Of a DNA stretch of 64,000 bases, positions 25,121 to 35,899 are shown piece by piece. The notes beneath the pieces are model-generated. The model was not told the origin of the DNA. It worked only from the letters and a program-made list of their open reading frames with translations, and did not search any database. The stretch is from Diprion similis (lineage: Eukaryota; Arthropoda; Insecta; Hymenoptera; Diprionidae). The translations under genes were made by a program, and so were the position numbers. Each line of letters starts with the position of its first letter. Position 1 is the stretch's first letter. Location of the stretch: assembly GCF_021155765.1 (NCBI RefSeq), contig NC_060107.1:7612501-7676500 (forward strand), read 5' to 3'.

Positions 25121-25350
25121 GCGGGTTCCACGAGTTATACACGAACAATCGTCCGGCGTTTGTACTTCAGAATATCACAAGTTATTATAGATAACTGAAT
25201 TCTGATCAATATTAAGAAAATAGTATTTGCAATGAATATTGTTAGATATTTACCGACAATTTTCAGGTTCAAAGTAATTACGTAAAGTACACAATATTCC
25301 AGTAATTCTATACTTGGATATTAATATTCTGTAAAAATGTTTGAAACTCC
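24022..25350. other. Gene-free stretch with microsatellites
   Basis: Contains an ATT trinucleotide tract at 24746-24769 and the (CT)n at 25067-25115. The minus-strand frame at 24067-24396 and the plus-strand frame at 24420-24674 have no splice signals, signal peptide or family features and are not called. Confidence 0.5.
25067..25115. repeat. (CT)n microsatellite
   Basis: Pure CT tract of about 49 bases. Confidence 0.97.
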
Positions 25351-25358
25351 ATTTATTT

Positions 25359-25640
25359 CATAACTTGTATATAACAAATCTGGAGAAAAAAAACTTTGTC
25401 CAGAAGTTTTTGGAGTCGCTGATTAAGAATTTGATATCAGATTTTTTAAATTCAGTACAACAAATCCAATCAGCTACCTGAAAACCCGTGCATAGAGTTT
25501 TTTGACCGTAATCAATGAACTTTAAAATTTTTCGTCCACCATATCGGATCCAACATCTTGAATTTTTGAAATTCGATTTCAGATTTGTAATCAGCGAGGC
25601 CAAACCCATGGAATACTATCTTGTTATAAAAGTTGACTCA
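25359..25640 (-). repeat. Dispersed repeat family D, copy 1
   Basis: Inverted relative to a related copy at about 38000-38360. Shared boxes include GATTTCAGATTTGTAATCAG, a CTGATTGGATT stretch and ATCGGATCCAACATCTTGAA (complement in the other copy: CAAGATGGCGGATCC-like). Within each copy the GATTTCAGATTT box recurs more than once, so the unit is internally repetitive. Confidence 0.7.
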
Positions 25641-26186
25641 GCGAAGGGTCAATAGCGATCATTCATACCGAGGAGACGAGCATCTGAATGCGGCAGGTAG
25701 GGTGCAGCTCGTTGAATGCAACGCGATGCGTTCTGCATTCCGAGACGTAACTTGACGAATACAGAAATAATACAGATGCATGTATGTATGCATAAAAGCC
25801 GTGTAGGATGACTAAGGAGAGGACCAGTCGTGGCTCCGAGAAATTCCCTGCAGGCCGCACGGGATGCACCCGCGTGTTGTACGGACAAGCACCATACATA
25901 GGTATATATATCTCCGTGACAAGCACGCCAAACACACGCTTAAACATACAGATCTGCGCCGCAGCATCGTTGACCTCAGACCTTCAAGTTCTCTGTAACG
26001 GTAAAGTCCCAGCCTCAACCCACGCTCCTCTAATTATCCTAGTTTCAAAACGGTTTTCCGTGAAACAACGCACGCGATGACTGTGTACATCGTACATACA
26101 TACATACCTATATACCGGCAAGTTGATAATATTTTACAAATGAAATTAAGAGACACAGATTATTTTTATCCTTCATGATTAAAGGA

Positions 26187-26206
26187 GGGGGGGGGGGGGG
26201 GGGGGG
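26187..26206 (+). repeat. Run of 20 G
   Basis: Uninterrupted G20 preceded by GGA, in AT-rich DNA. It could form a G-quadruplex. The exact length may be affected by sequencing. Confidence 0.9.
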
Positions 26207-26407
26207 ACTTTGGTGAAATTTTGATAATATCGAGTTTTTGATTTTTGAAACGACTAAAAAATATGTGACGAAAAATGAAAAAAAAATTTTAATCTTCTGC
26301 GATGAAATTCTATGCGCAAGGAAATTATGGCAGAAAATTTCCAGCGTACCGCTTCCAAAAAGTAGTTTGAAAAATTTGAGGAATAATATATATATACATA
26401 TATATTA

Positions 26408-27018
26408 GGGTGGTGCAGAAAAACCGACTATTGTTTTTTTTTGAGTCTCGTGTGACAAAATGTTAGTTTTTGATGTTTTAAGAGCTCACTCCAAAAGACA
26501 GTTCAAAAAAAAAATTTTAAGAGGTCGATCCACATTTTTTAAAACGTCAGAAATCGTAAAAAATCGAGTTTTTTTAAAAAAAAATTTTCTCGTTACGGTA
26601 TAATTTTATAGACAGAAAAAAAAATAAGTTTCCGAAAGTTTCAGTTCAAAATTTGAATTTCGAAAGGTCGCTCATAATTTTTTTTCAACTTTTTGGTGCA
26701 TTTCTTTAGATCTTTTCGAGCGATCTTTTAATATTCATATTAAAATTTCAGAAATTTTTTTTCTTTTATTTGGTAAGAAAGAATCGATAACAATACACCA
26801 CGACATGAATTAAAAATCAAACAAAATACTGAAAACATAATTTTGTTAATTTAATTTTTTGACGATTTTTGACATTTTTTTAAATTTGGAGCGACCTCTT
26901 AAAATTTCTTTTTTAGCTGCCCTTTGGAGTGGGCTCTTGAAACATCAAAAACTAACATTTTGTCCCACGGGACTCAAAAGAAAAAAAAAAAAAAATGGTC
27001 GGTTTTTTTGCGCCACCC
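26408..27018. mobile_element. Palindromic DNA element (MITE-like), copy 2
   Basis: About 610 bp with ends GGGTGGTGCAGAAAAACCGAC and the complementary GTCGGTTTTTTTGCGCCACCC, flanked by TA on each side. It matches the element at 6267-6857 across its length in opposite orientation, for example a shared box reading ATCGATAACAATA here and TATTGTTATCGAT there. Non-coding, non-autonomous. Confidence 0.85.
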
Positions 27019-28176
27019 TAATATACATTCATAAATATTTTCAGCGAATCGATGCAGCCTCGACGGAACTTGAAGAGAATTTGATCTAATACTTGACGAC
27101 TGTCGTACAGTGACTTGACGAATGATTCGAAATACTTGAAACGAGTCCGCGTGACTTGAACGAAATTCTTCTCCGACAAACTGCAAGGAACTTGAAACGG
27201 ATTGAAAATACTTCCGATGAATAAAATTGCAGGTCACACCGAGTAATTCAATAGGCACTGGTGTTGACTCCTCGGCAATAAACCTTTGGGAATCGACGTA
27301 AAAACGAATTGAAAATTAGCATATCTTGTTAATGCCACCCTGCTTAACAGAGTGCAACAGCAGCAGCAGCCGCCGCCACCGCCGCCGCCGCATTCAAGGT
27401 ACAAAAGGACATAATTATACGAAGGAATGTCACTGCAGCGGAATTCATCCGGCGAGTCTTTGGCGCCACGGCGTGAATTCAGCCAGTCAGTCAAGGATAT
27501 AAGTCCTCGAGCGAAACACGCGTCAACTGCACCTGCAAATTGCAGCAGTTGAAGCGGAATAGTCAACGCGAGACCATTATTGCATACATGCGCAAACACA
27601 CGCACAAACACACACACATGTGCAGAGGGAGAGACAGGAGCTGGTAGAAAATGAGGGTAAAAATTGTTGCAGGGGGCCGCCTATTCCTTTCAGCTCTGTT
27701 ACGTCCGCTGCGGGGAAAACGCGCCGGCCACAGAAGCAACAAAAGCAATAGAAACAGCCCTTTGTCGTCTGCCTTATAAATTAACGCGAACACGGCCGCG
27801 TGCTAGCGCCTTAAGACGTATTTAAAATGCAGAACTCGTTGCCTCCGCGACGAGCAACGGAGATTCTAAAGATTCTTCGAGATCCGGTGATTCCTCGGCT
27901 CGGCGAAGGGCTCGCCAGCTTAAGCCCTACTCGAATTTCGAATTCCGAATTCCGAATTCCTTTGCCAAGGAATATCTCTCATCCAACACGCATTGCAATC
28001 CTTTCATCGTTCCAATTCATATTATCGTTTGTTTTACCCGGAATTCAACTCGGAATTTTGCCAACTCAAATCCAGGATAAGGTGTGTAGATCGCTATTAT
28101 TTGGCGAATGTGAAAAATCTGCAAAGAATTTTAATCGAGAAACCGCATATCATCCATGTACGAGTATATATGTATA
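27019..28176. other. Stretch without a supported gene
   Basis: Contains a CAG/CCG trinucleotide patch at 27357-27391 and a GC-richer block to about 27950. Frames at 27234-27793 (minus) translate the trinucleotide patch into Cys and Gly runs. The plus frame from 27827 overlaps the left end of the TIR element at 28177 and looks fortuitous. Confidence 0.4.
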
Positions 28177-29490
28177 TGGGAGATTCCATGTGAACTCAAC
28201 CAACGTTGGGTTCACCCTAACCATTTTTCTATTTTGCTCAAAATTTTTTTCCGCAATTATCTCAACTCTGAAACAGTACCCTGAATTTTTTTTTATACTC
28301 TTGATTTATACTTTATATATAAATACTGAATGATTCCGACTCACGTTTCAAGAAAACATTCTGATTAACCTGAGAAAAAAATCGGGGCCGAGTATTTTGG
28401 GCGTCGAAAACTATAACCATAGCCGTAAAGAAAGAGCTCAAAGAGTAAAAATCAGCTCAAAGTCAGTGAAATTCGATTCTTTATTTCGGACGATACACAA
28501 GCAGCTTGTGAATATGACGAGTTACAGCCTCTGCTCTGTGTCGAAAGAAAGCAGGGGTAGATTCTTCCCCGAAATCGGTCTCTGACTGCGGTTCGAGGAA
28601 GAAATTTCAGCCGAAGAACAAAGGGCAAATCGTCAAATTTCCCCTTCTCTTCTCCCTCTTCTTTTGTAACGAAGTCGTAAGCCTGTTGCATGGCCTCTCT
28701 GACTTGTGAAACTACGTTGCGGTCATTTATGAAGTCGGGGTTGAAGCGAGACATCAAACCGAATGTTACAACCTCTTCACTCCAGACTACTCGAGTGTAC
28801 AAATACAGAGGCATTGTCTTTTGGGGCTGAAGTTACTCGCGAAAATAATAACCGGTCTCTTCACTTTACTCAAGATATTATAGAGTAAAACTTGTTTAAA
28901 ACGAACCATTTTTATTTTTAATAATCGGGGTTGCCACTTGTTTTCGATTATAAGATTTCCTAACTTTCCCAGATTTTTCAGACCCTAAATTGTCTCTATA
29001 AAAATTCAAATAATGCAAGAGATAATTCAATGTGTCGTTAAAAATTATGGTCTGTTCATTTTCAAATCTCAATTGTATTATTCACGCGCGAAAGCTTGAG
29101 TTTTCAATTTCAATTTTTTAACTATTTCGAAAAAATTCTTCGAATCTGTCGTCATTTTTCAGTAGATACGACTTAAAAATTCTAGACTATTCAGTGTTTT
29201 CACAGGTATCAGGTATTATAAGGTGACAACCCCGAGTCAATACTATAAGAAAAGCTTAAAATTTTTTGTTTAACACCAAGAAATTTCCCCCAGAAAGAAT
29301 TATTCCAGATTATTAAACTGCGTTGATCAATATGCTGGTTTTAAAAATTTGTTGATAATTCGAAGTGACTCGAAAAATGTGAAAACAAAAAACAGAGTGC
29401 CTCGCAGAATCAAAACACGTATAAAAAATCACGAGCCAAATCAGAAGGATCAAGCCTCAAGCTCAGATTAAATTGGCATGGAATGCCCCA
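28177..29490. mobile_element. TIR element family B, copy 1 (1.3 kb, with internal ORF)
   Basis: The left end TGGGAGATTCCATGTGAAC and right end GGCATGGAATGCCCCA are degenerate inverted repeats matching the ends of the copies at 40182-40532 and 55062-55759, with TA beside each end. The left 200 bp aligns with the other copies (shared CTGAAACAGTACC box and TATAAATACTGAATGATT-like stretch). The middle, about 28390-28850, is not shared and contains the minus-strand ORF at 28452-28814. The pairing of these two ends as one element is inferred. Confidence 0.5.
28452..28814 (-). CDS. Unrecognised 120-residue ORF inside a TIR element
   Basis: Opens at a true ATG and runs 120 codons to TGA. The first two thirds have protein-like composition (MPLYLYTRVVWSEEVV at the start, then VSQVREAMQQAYDFVTK near residues 34-50 and a Glu/Lys cluster). 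The last third is Ser/Arg-rich and less convincing. No family is recognised and it does not look like a transposase (no spaced Asp/Glu triad is evident). It sits in the unshared centre of the family B element, so it may be a gene fragment carried by the element, an exon of a host gene interrupted by the repeat, or chance. Confidence 0.3.
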   Translation of the reverse strand: MPLYLYTRVVWSEEVVTFGLMSRFNPDFINDRNVVSQVREAMQQAYDFVTKEEGEEKGKFDDLPFVLRLKFLPRTAVRDRFRGRIYPCFLSTQSRGCNSSYSQAACVSSEIKNRISLTLS

Positions 29491-29513
29491 TACACATCCA
29501 CGGTGTACAGAAC

Positions 29514-29514
<1 letters not shown>

Positions 29515-29544
<30 letters not shown>

Positions 29545-29545
29545 T
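29515..29545. repeat. (TGCG)n tetranucleotide repeat
   Basis: Tandem TGCG units, a GC-rich microsatellite. Confidence 0.95.
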
Positions 29546-29549
29546 AGGC

Positions 29550-32500
29550 GTCGCGTAATGTGCTCCACGCGTGTCAAGGGAGGATAAGAAAAACGTCTAT
29601 AACATACCGCAGGCGCACGCGATCGAGCGGAATGGGATGGTTTCGATGATGGAAGAAGGGGGATCCCAGCCCCGTGCCACAATGGCGTCGGGATCAAAGC
29701 GCGGTGATTTCCCGCGACCCTCGCTTTTATCGGGATAATTCTCGTCGCCTGCTGCAGCTCGAATTATTCATCCATGGAGTAATACAGCCAAGATATATAC
29801 ACGCGTGTACATCGTGGTGTGAGTGAACATGGTGTGGAGGCTAGAAGTGCAGCTTCTTTCTTCAAAAAAAGTTTTTCTCTCGCGCTGAACTGTACTTAAG
29901 TAAGTCGTGTACCAACGGCGCCAAAATTCCCTAGATCGGTGGTGATTACTATAGTTGTGACGTTGAATTTGCGCGGAGAAAAAATCTGCGGGACTTTGAA
30001 TAACTCACAACTCAACTATATTGTAAAAAATTGACGAGTAATGTTTATACGTTTTTAATACCCATATTGAACGGAAAATCTTTCATTATAACCTGCAACA
30101 AGATACGAAAACATCAAAAGCTCGAAAAACGTACTCGAGATTTCCTGCAAATATTTCCTGACGATAAACAAAATCGTAGAACAACGTGAGTTAATGATTA
30201 ATAGAATTTCAACGAGCTCTGATCTCGACTGATCAACCCAGCGCAAATAATACCCGATAAAAACCTTGGACATATCTAACTGCCGCCAACTATGCATGCC
30301 TCTCAGTGTATTTATCACCAAGGGGATCCGATGCGATGCGCGCAGCGTTTCCGGTCGTAAAAAGGTTCTACGACTCCTTTATACTCGCGGCTTCCGTTTT
30401 CGCGATGCATTTTATGTTCGTACACTTGGGGTCAGCGAATCTGAGAAAGCTAATTTTTTGGACGATTCGATCACGTCCGCAATGGAGAATTGGCCTCCTG
30501 CGCAAGCAAGCTCAACTTTTTCAACATAACACAACCCATAACCGTATGATTATGTATTATTGGGTTAAATTACGGGGGTCAAAGACAAAAAAAAAAAAAA
30601 AACAAACTCACATTTTTTTATTCCGATTTTTTATATTGATATAGAATATTCAGCTTGTTTCGCGGCTGACCGACGGTGGCGCTGTAGGCTGATTCTCAAT
30701 TATCTGATCGCAATCTCAGAATCACTGACATCAAGTGTACCCACATTAATCACGCTTTAATTCTTATCTCCAAGCCCTAGTGAAAATTTTTACTACATTC
30801 TACGAATTTTTAAGGAAATTGGGATATTTCGTCTTATTTCGTACAGAAAATTGTAAATGTGCATCGTTTTTTGTACAGAATTGTTAATTTTGTTTCAAAG
30901 TTGTATTAACTTTTAGATTTTTTACTAAAAAAATACGAAATTGTACGAAATATCCAAATTTCATTGAAAAATTCGTATAAAATTGTAGAAATCATTTTTC
31001 ACCAAGGAAGAATCGGAAAATCATCGGTAATTTCCCTCACTTTCACCTCAATATTTTATATTTTATTAAAAACAGTATATTATGGTCTCTCGCATGGATT
31101 TTCTTATCGTGCTTTCTAATCGAGGGATGGAATCGCGGTTCGCTGCAACTTGTTCACCCATCAACGGACCTCCGGTGAAGTTCCAGGATTACGATCAAAC
31201 GACGAGGTTCCTCCTCTGAACCGCGCTTTCTTGGTTTACGAATTTCGCAGGCAAACCAGATGCGGTGAATGATGGTTATGTGAAAGCAGGCGGGAGGTGA
31301 AGCCTCTTTCCATCTTCTGCGGCAACCCGAAGGCGACTTTGCATGTTATTCCCGGAATCGTGTACGCGGTTTCTTTCCCCAAAATATCGAGGGGCTTCAA
31401 TTGTTCGTGCCAAAAAAAGAAAAAGTAGAAGTGCTGTATGACGGGAGAGAAATATAAATCAAGACGAAAGTTAAGCCTCGAAGAAGAGGAAAAAGAAAGC
31501 AACGGGAAGAGAAACAAGCGAACGATAAACCGAAGCGTAAAATATGGGGGAAAAAAAATCGAAGGTATAAACTCAAACAATGATTTGCCTCACTTTTTGT
31601 ATTTTGATAATTTATTTTTTCTCTTTTTCTTCCGTTACAATAAGCTTTAATAAGATTTCGATTTTTGTCGAAACTTTTTGTTTCGTTTATTTTCTTCTTC
31701 AGCGCCGTTAAGCCGCAGTTATGGCAATAGATATTTTTTTGGAGAAACACAGGACAAAACGGAAAATCAAAAATGAATCACGACTTGAGAAAGAAAAATC
31801 TGAAAATAATGCGAATGAATAAGTTTAAACTATTTTTTAAAAACCTGCATGCAACAATACGTAACGTAAATAGAGACCCAGTGGAGTAGGCATGGAATGG
31901 CACATATGCAAAAGAGGGCCGCGTCCTGTCTAGGAAGGGCTTCGAATTTCGATCCCTTGACGAAACACTTTCAACTGGCCAGACTGCTGCTGTCGGCTGC
32001 ATGGCGTTGCACCATAGAAATGCACTTGACTCCTGCATGCAGGATCGGTGTAACCGCGACGTTTTTCTCTCTCTATTGAACCGTTTCCTTTATGACTCCC
32101 CTCCCCATTCCCTTCCGAGTCTTTATTTTTTCATTTCCCTTATTTTTTTCCATTTTTATTTTTTCTCTTTTCTCCTTCTTCTATTCCGCCTTCGTTTTCA
32201 AACCCCTCCTCGAACCGTGTGTATGGAAGTCCTTCACCCCGCAGGGGATCCGTGACTAACTCACTACAGGGTGTATCCACAATGCGCCACGTCACGTAAA
32301 TCGACCGTCAAAAATTCCCGCGACTACCCATGACTCCCCATAAATATTATTCAAGTAGGTACCGAAAGACATGAAATAATTTGAATTTTCTTACACGTCA
32401 CCTGGATATTATAAAGTTATAAAATTTTTATTTTTAAATTCTCGGTGGGAACAGAAAATTGATGGGTTTGGCCGAAAAAATGGTGTAAAAAATCATCCGG

Positions 32501-33340
32501 GGTAATTTATTCTCAAAATTCAAGATTCCCAATTCTTCTGTAACTTTTTTTGCTCAAACTATACAAGGTTATGGTTAATATGGTTGTTTAATTTTTTGGA
32601 TTATCAGAATTTCGTGAAGGTATCTGTGTTACCAAATTGTTCAGCTTCGTCTTGTCTCTTTCAAGTCCTTTCAATCAGATATTTCTGATTCTATTAGGTA
32701 ATAATTATCGAAGTTTAACACTTTTTCTATTTTCCTGAAATAAGGTCTTCGAAAGAAATTTCAAATTACAGAAGTTAATTTTGAAACAGATTGAAACGAA
32801 TAAATTTTGATAGAATAATCTGAGTTACAAAATCGCAGAATTTTCTCAAATTATAACAACTAGCCTAATTTAATTCTAGATTTCTTTTTGTATTCCATAA
32901 TCCGCCTGTATTATACAAAACCGAAAACTTGGTTCAATGGGATTTTCAAATACGGGAGGATAAGAATACAAGATAAGAGAGAAAAGAAAAACTACCCGCT
33001 GCCGATACATAAAAATATGGTTATCAAACGATTCGATTTTAGTATCAAAGAAAACTGTAGCAAAATATGATAACATAATTCCATCTTTCTTGTCTTTCGT
33101 TATTCCTTCTTTATTCTTATCTCTCCTTTTCACTCCTTGATAAGATCCTTGAATACGGTCTCTCTAATTTTCGGTGTGAGGGACGCTTTAAGGGTACAAG
33201 ACGCGTGGGCGAGCCCTTGGCAAGGAGCGCATTAAACCCTACAGCGTGCTGGCTGAAAAATGCCAAGTGCTAATATTTGCACTTGAAACAGCCACTCGAG
33301 CGGGTATTTAAGTGCCTTGTGCAGTAAAAATTATTCCTTT

Positions 33341-33372
<32 letters not shown>

Positions 33373-35190
33373 CTCCCTCTCATCTCACGCTCCAGAAATT
33401 TTCTCACGCGTGTATTTATGTATATACATATACCTATAATATATATATATATTTATGTATGCATACACGCATGAGTGTTTGATGTAGCCTTGCAGTCCTG
33501 GTCTATCTAATAGGCGAGGAAGCGTTTCCTTGTCTAGAGTATATCCTTTGCGAATGCCTAATAAAGGCCCTATAAAAAGTTAATATCGCTGGGGAAAGAC
33601 GCGTGCCGGTCTTCGTTCCAACGCAGCTTTACCCTCTCTTTCAACACCAGAGTAATTACATTTTCGGCTCCCTTGACGTTCGTAAGTTACAAGAACTAAG
33701 GCCTTAATCTGTCCATGTTTGTTTTTCTTTTTCAATATGCATTTACATTTTCTCTATTCGCTTCTCGATTTCCTCCGATCTCGTATGCAGCGAGCGATTG
33801 ATACGAAAAACGGATTTTTTATTATCGCCAAATTTTAACTTACGAAAAATTGATCCGTGGATTATAAATAAAAAAGAAAGAAAAAAAGAAAACGCTTAAT
33901 TTGGTATCCTACATTGTCACGTGGTGTATATTATAATGCAATTTGTTCAAAGTGCAGATCATTTCTCGCCTACCCAGCAGCCTATAATAAATGACAACTC
34001 TTACATCGGTAAGAATATATTATAACGCGCAGGGGTAACTTTTTTTCGGGATTAGATTCGCGCAATATAAATATATGCGACATCTGGCCGTAATTTTGTC
34101 GGATCAGAGTATCAGTGCGAACCGAATCGCCCTAATAAATCAAGTGAATCGGTTATACAACGATGGCAAAATATCAGGAAACAAATATTTTGAAGAAAAG
34201 GAAAAAAAACGAGAATTGAATAAAGAATAAATAGAAACAGTTTTCCCTTTCAGGAATATTTTTCAAACGGTGCTAATTCTTCCGAAAAAATTCCAGATTC
34301 CTAAAATGCAGGTTTTCGTAATATAAATATACTTTACAGGCCGAAGAGTTAAGGTATTATACAATTCATGTGTATAAGATTTGTATGAACCGGCTGTGAA
34401 GACTTGTAGGCAATATAAACGACCTCTTGAATGAATAGAAAAAACTGTGCAAATATTACACATGGCACATACGTGTAAGGTACGTGCCTGTATTACATTG
34501 ACTGCAGTGCAGCGTGCGCCTGAGAATAAACTCGCTCCCTTCTCAAATATTTGCATGCCATCATGTTACGAGCTTCACTTTCATCGGATTTAATGCACCA
34601 TCGATCGTACGTCAATAATTTATCACTTTAGGCTAGCGCAGATTTATCAATTTTTCATTGCTCCCCTTGGGGCCGCCGCCGAAACGATGAAGAAATTTTA
34701 ACACCGATTTTTCAAACTTTATATATCGACGAGATATCGTGAGTTTTATAACACCAGAATTTTACAAATTTGAAATTGATGCGAGAATATTTATTGCAAT
34801 CGAAATACTCGAGTCTCTCCGACTATTTCCACGATTTTCCTACCGATTATGCATAATAAATCTTTGATGCAAAAATTGATGTCCGATTTTCTAATGCGTC
34901 AGAAAATTGTTTTTCATGGTTCAAAATTCACTTATATTATCTTCACGCGCAACACTGCATATCGAGCAAATTTCATCATCTACGTGAATTAATCATAGAT
35001 CCAATTTTTTTCCAGTATTCTCGATGGACAGAATCCTTTGATATTCTCTCGAAGCTTCTAGACTAAGGTTTTGTGAAAATTCTGCCTCACATGGTCCCAA
35101 CTCGAGTTTCGCATGAAACGTGCTTCATAGTTTGGAAAAAAAATTGGCAACCATTGAAACGCCTAAATTGGCTCAAAATCGGTCTTTCAA
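29550..35190. other. Gene-free AT-rich stretch
   Basis: Contains the hairpin element at 30775-31007 and (CT)n at 33348-33373. The two overlapping plus frames at 30266-30644 and frames at 31236-31750 and 34263-34556 lack splice or family support. Confidence 0.5.
30775..31007. mobile_element. Hairpin MITE of about 233 bp
   Basis: The left arm (CCTAGTGAAAATTTTTACTA and on through CTACGAATTTTT and GGGATATTTCG) is complementary to the right arm (CGAAATATCC, AAAAATTCGTAT, TTTTTCACCAAGG). Each arm is about 65 bases around a T-rich middle. Classical short fold-back element without coding capacity. Confidence 0.75.
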
Positions 35191-35195
35191 GATTT

Positions 35196-35795
35196 TCAAT
35201 GCACGAACCGCTAAGAAAAACCAAAAAAAAAAATTTGCTGCCGTCACATTTTCACATCGTACCACTTCTTGAAAATCAGTTTTAAATTATCGACGAATCG
35301 CGGTGCAATTATCAAAAAATCACCATCGAAGTCAACGTATTAGTTGTTCGAAAAAAATATCTCGATTTTCAGGTGAAATTTTGATAAAAAAAATTTGAAA
35401 TTTGAATCTCACCTTATGCTTCTGCACATCCTGAAGGACGTTGTCGGTGACTCGAGGATACTTGTTACTCCTTCTCACTCTCCGAGTATCCTATCGATTC
35501 GTAGGATGCGGTGTGAGGTGTTTTATCGCAAGGAAATGCGAGATAAGCGGAGGAGGTTAAAACCTGCGTCCAATCTGAACTAACGCGCGCTAAAGACTGA
35601 CCCCCTGCGTCACGGACCTGTTAGGAGCGAACGGATAACGCCGAACTTGACCGAAGTTCTCCGAAGGCGGAAGTTTAAATCGGATTCTTGCACTGCACTC
35701 GCGCCCGCGGCATCTTCATTTTTGCCATCCGATGTATTATGGGTACTCATTTCCGCCTGCGGAGATCGCAGAATCGACGAAAAGCAAACTTCCAT
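35196..35795 (-). CDS. Probable small multi-exon gene, product unknown
   Basis: First exon: two in-frame ATGs at 35795 and 35750. The second has the better context (GAAATGAGT) and starts MSTHNTSDGKNEDAAGAS. A donor, CTAACAG|GTCCGTG, ends it at 35618. Likely second exon 35413-35490: acceptor ATCGATAG, frame reading RRSNKYPRVTDNVLQDVQKHK, donor CATAAG|GTGAGA. A strong acceptor (T-rich tract then CTTAG) at 35211 could begin a last exon reading RFVH and stop. The phase of the first donor (1) does not match that of the second exon's best acceptor (0), so one boundary is wrong; an alternative donor ACTTCG|GTCAAG would fit. The product would be a small basic, probably intracellular protein of under 100 residues. 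I do not recognise it. Confidence 0.45.
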
Positions 35796-35899
35796 GGAGG
35801 GAAGAAAATAGCGGACCGAGGGGTGCTTCGTTGGAGAAAAAATTTACACCGTGATTACGTATTTCATTATGACTATTCATCGTTCAAATTTTAGAGAGT

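Noticed and set aside
27234..27793. Minus ORFs with Gly, Cys and Leu runs
   Set aside because: The runs come from CAG/CCG trinucleotide repeats and CT-rich sequence.
30266..30644. Two overlapping plus ORFs, one with a membrane-like stretch
   Set aside because: The frames conflict, there are no clear donor or acceptor sites, and the second runs into a poly(A) tract.
33255..33300. Segment ATATTTGCACTTGAAACAGCC resembling the miR-92 family
   Set aside because: It has an extra T in the seed region, and the surrounding hairpin has only a 7-pair stem with an 8-base loop, unlike a miR-92 precursor.
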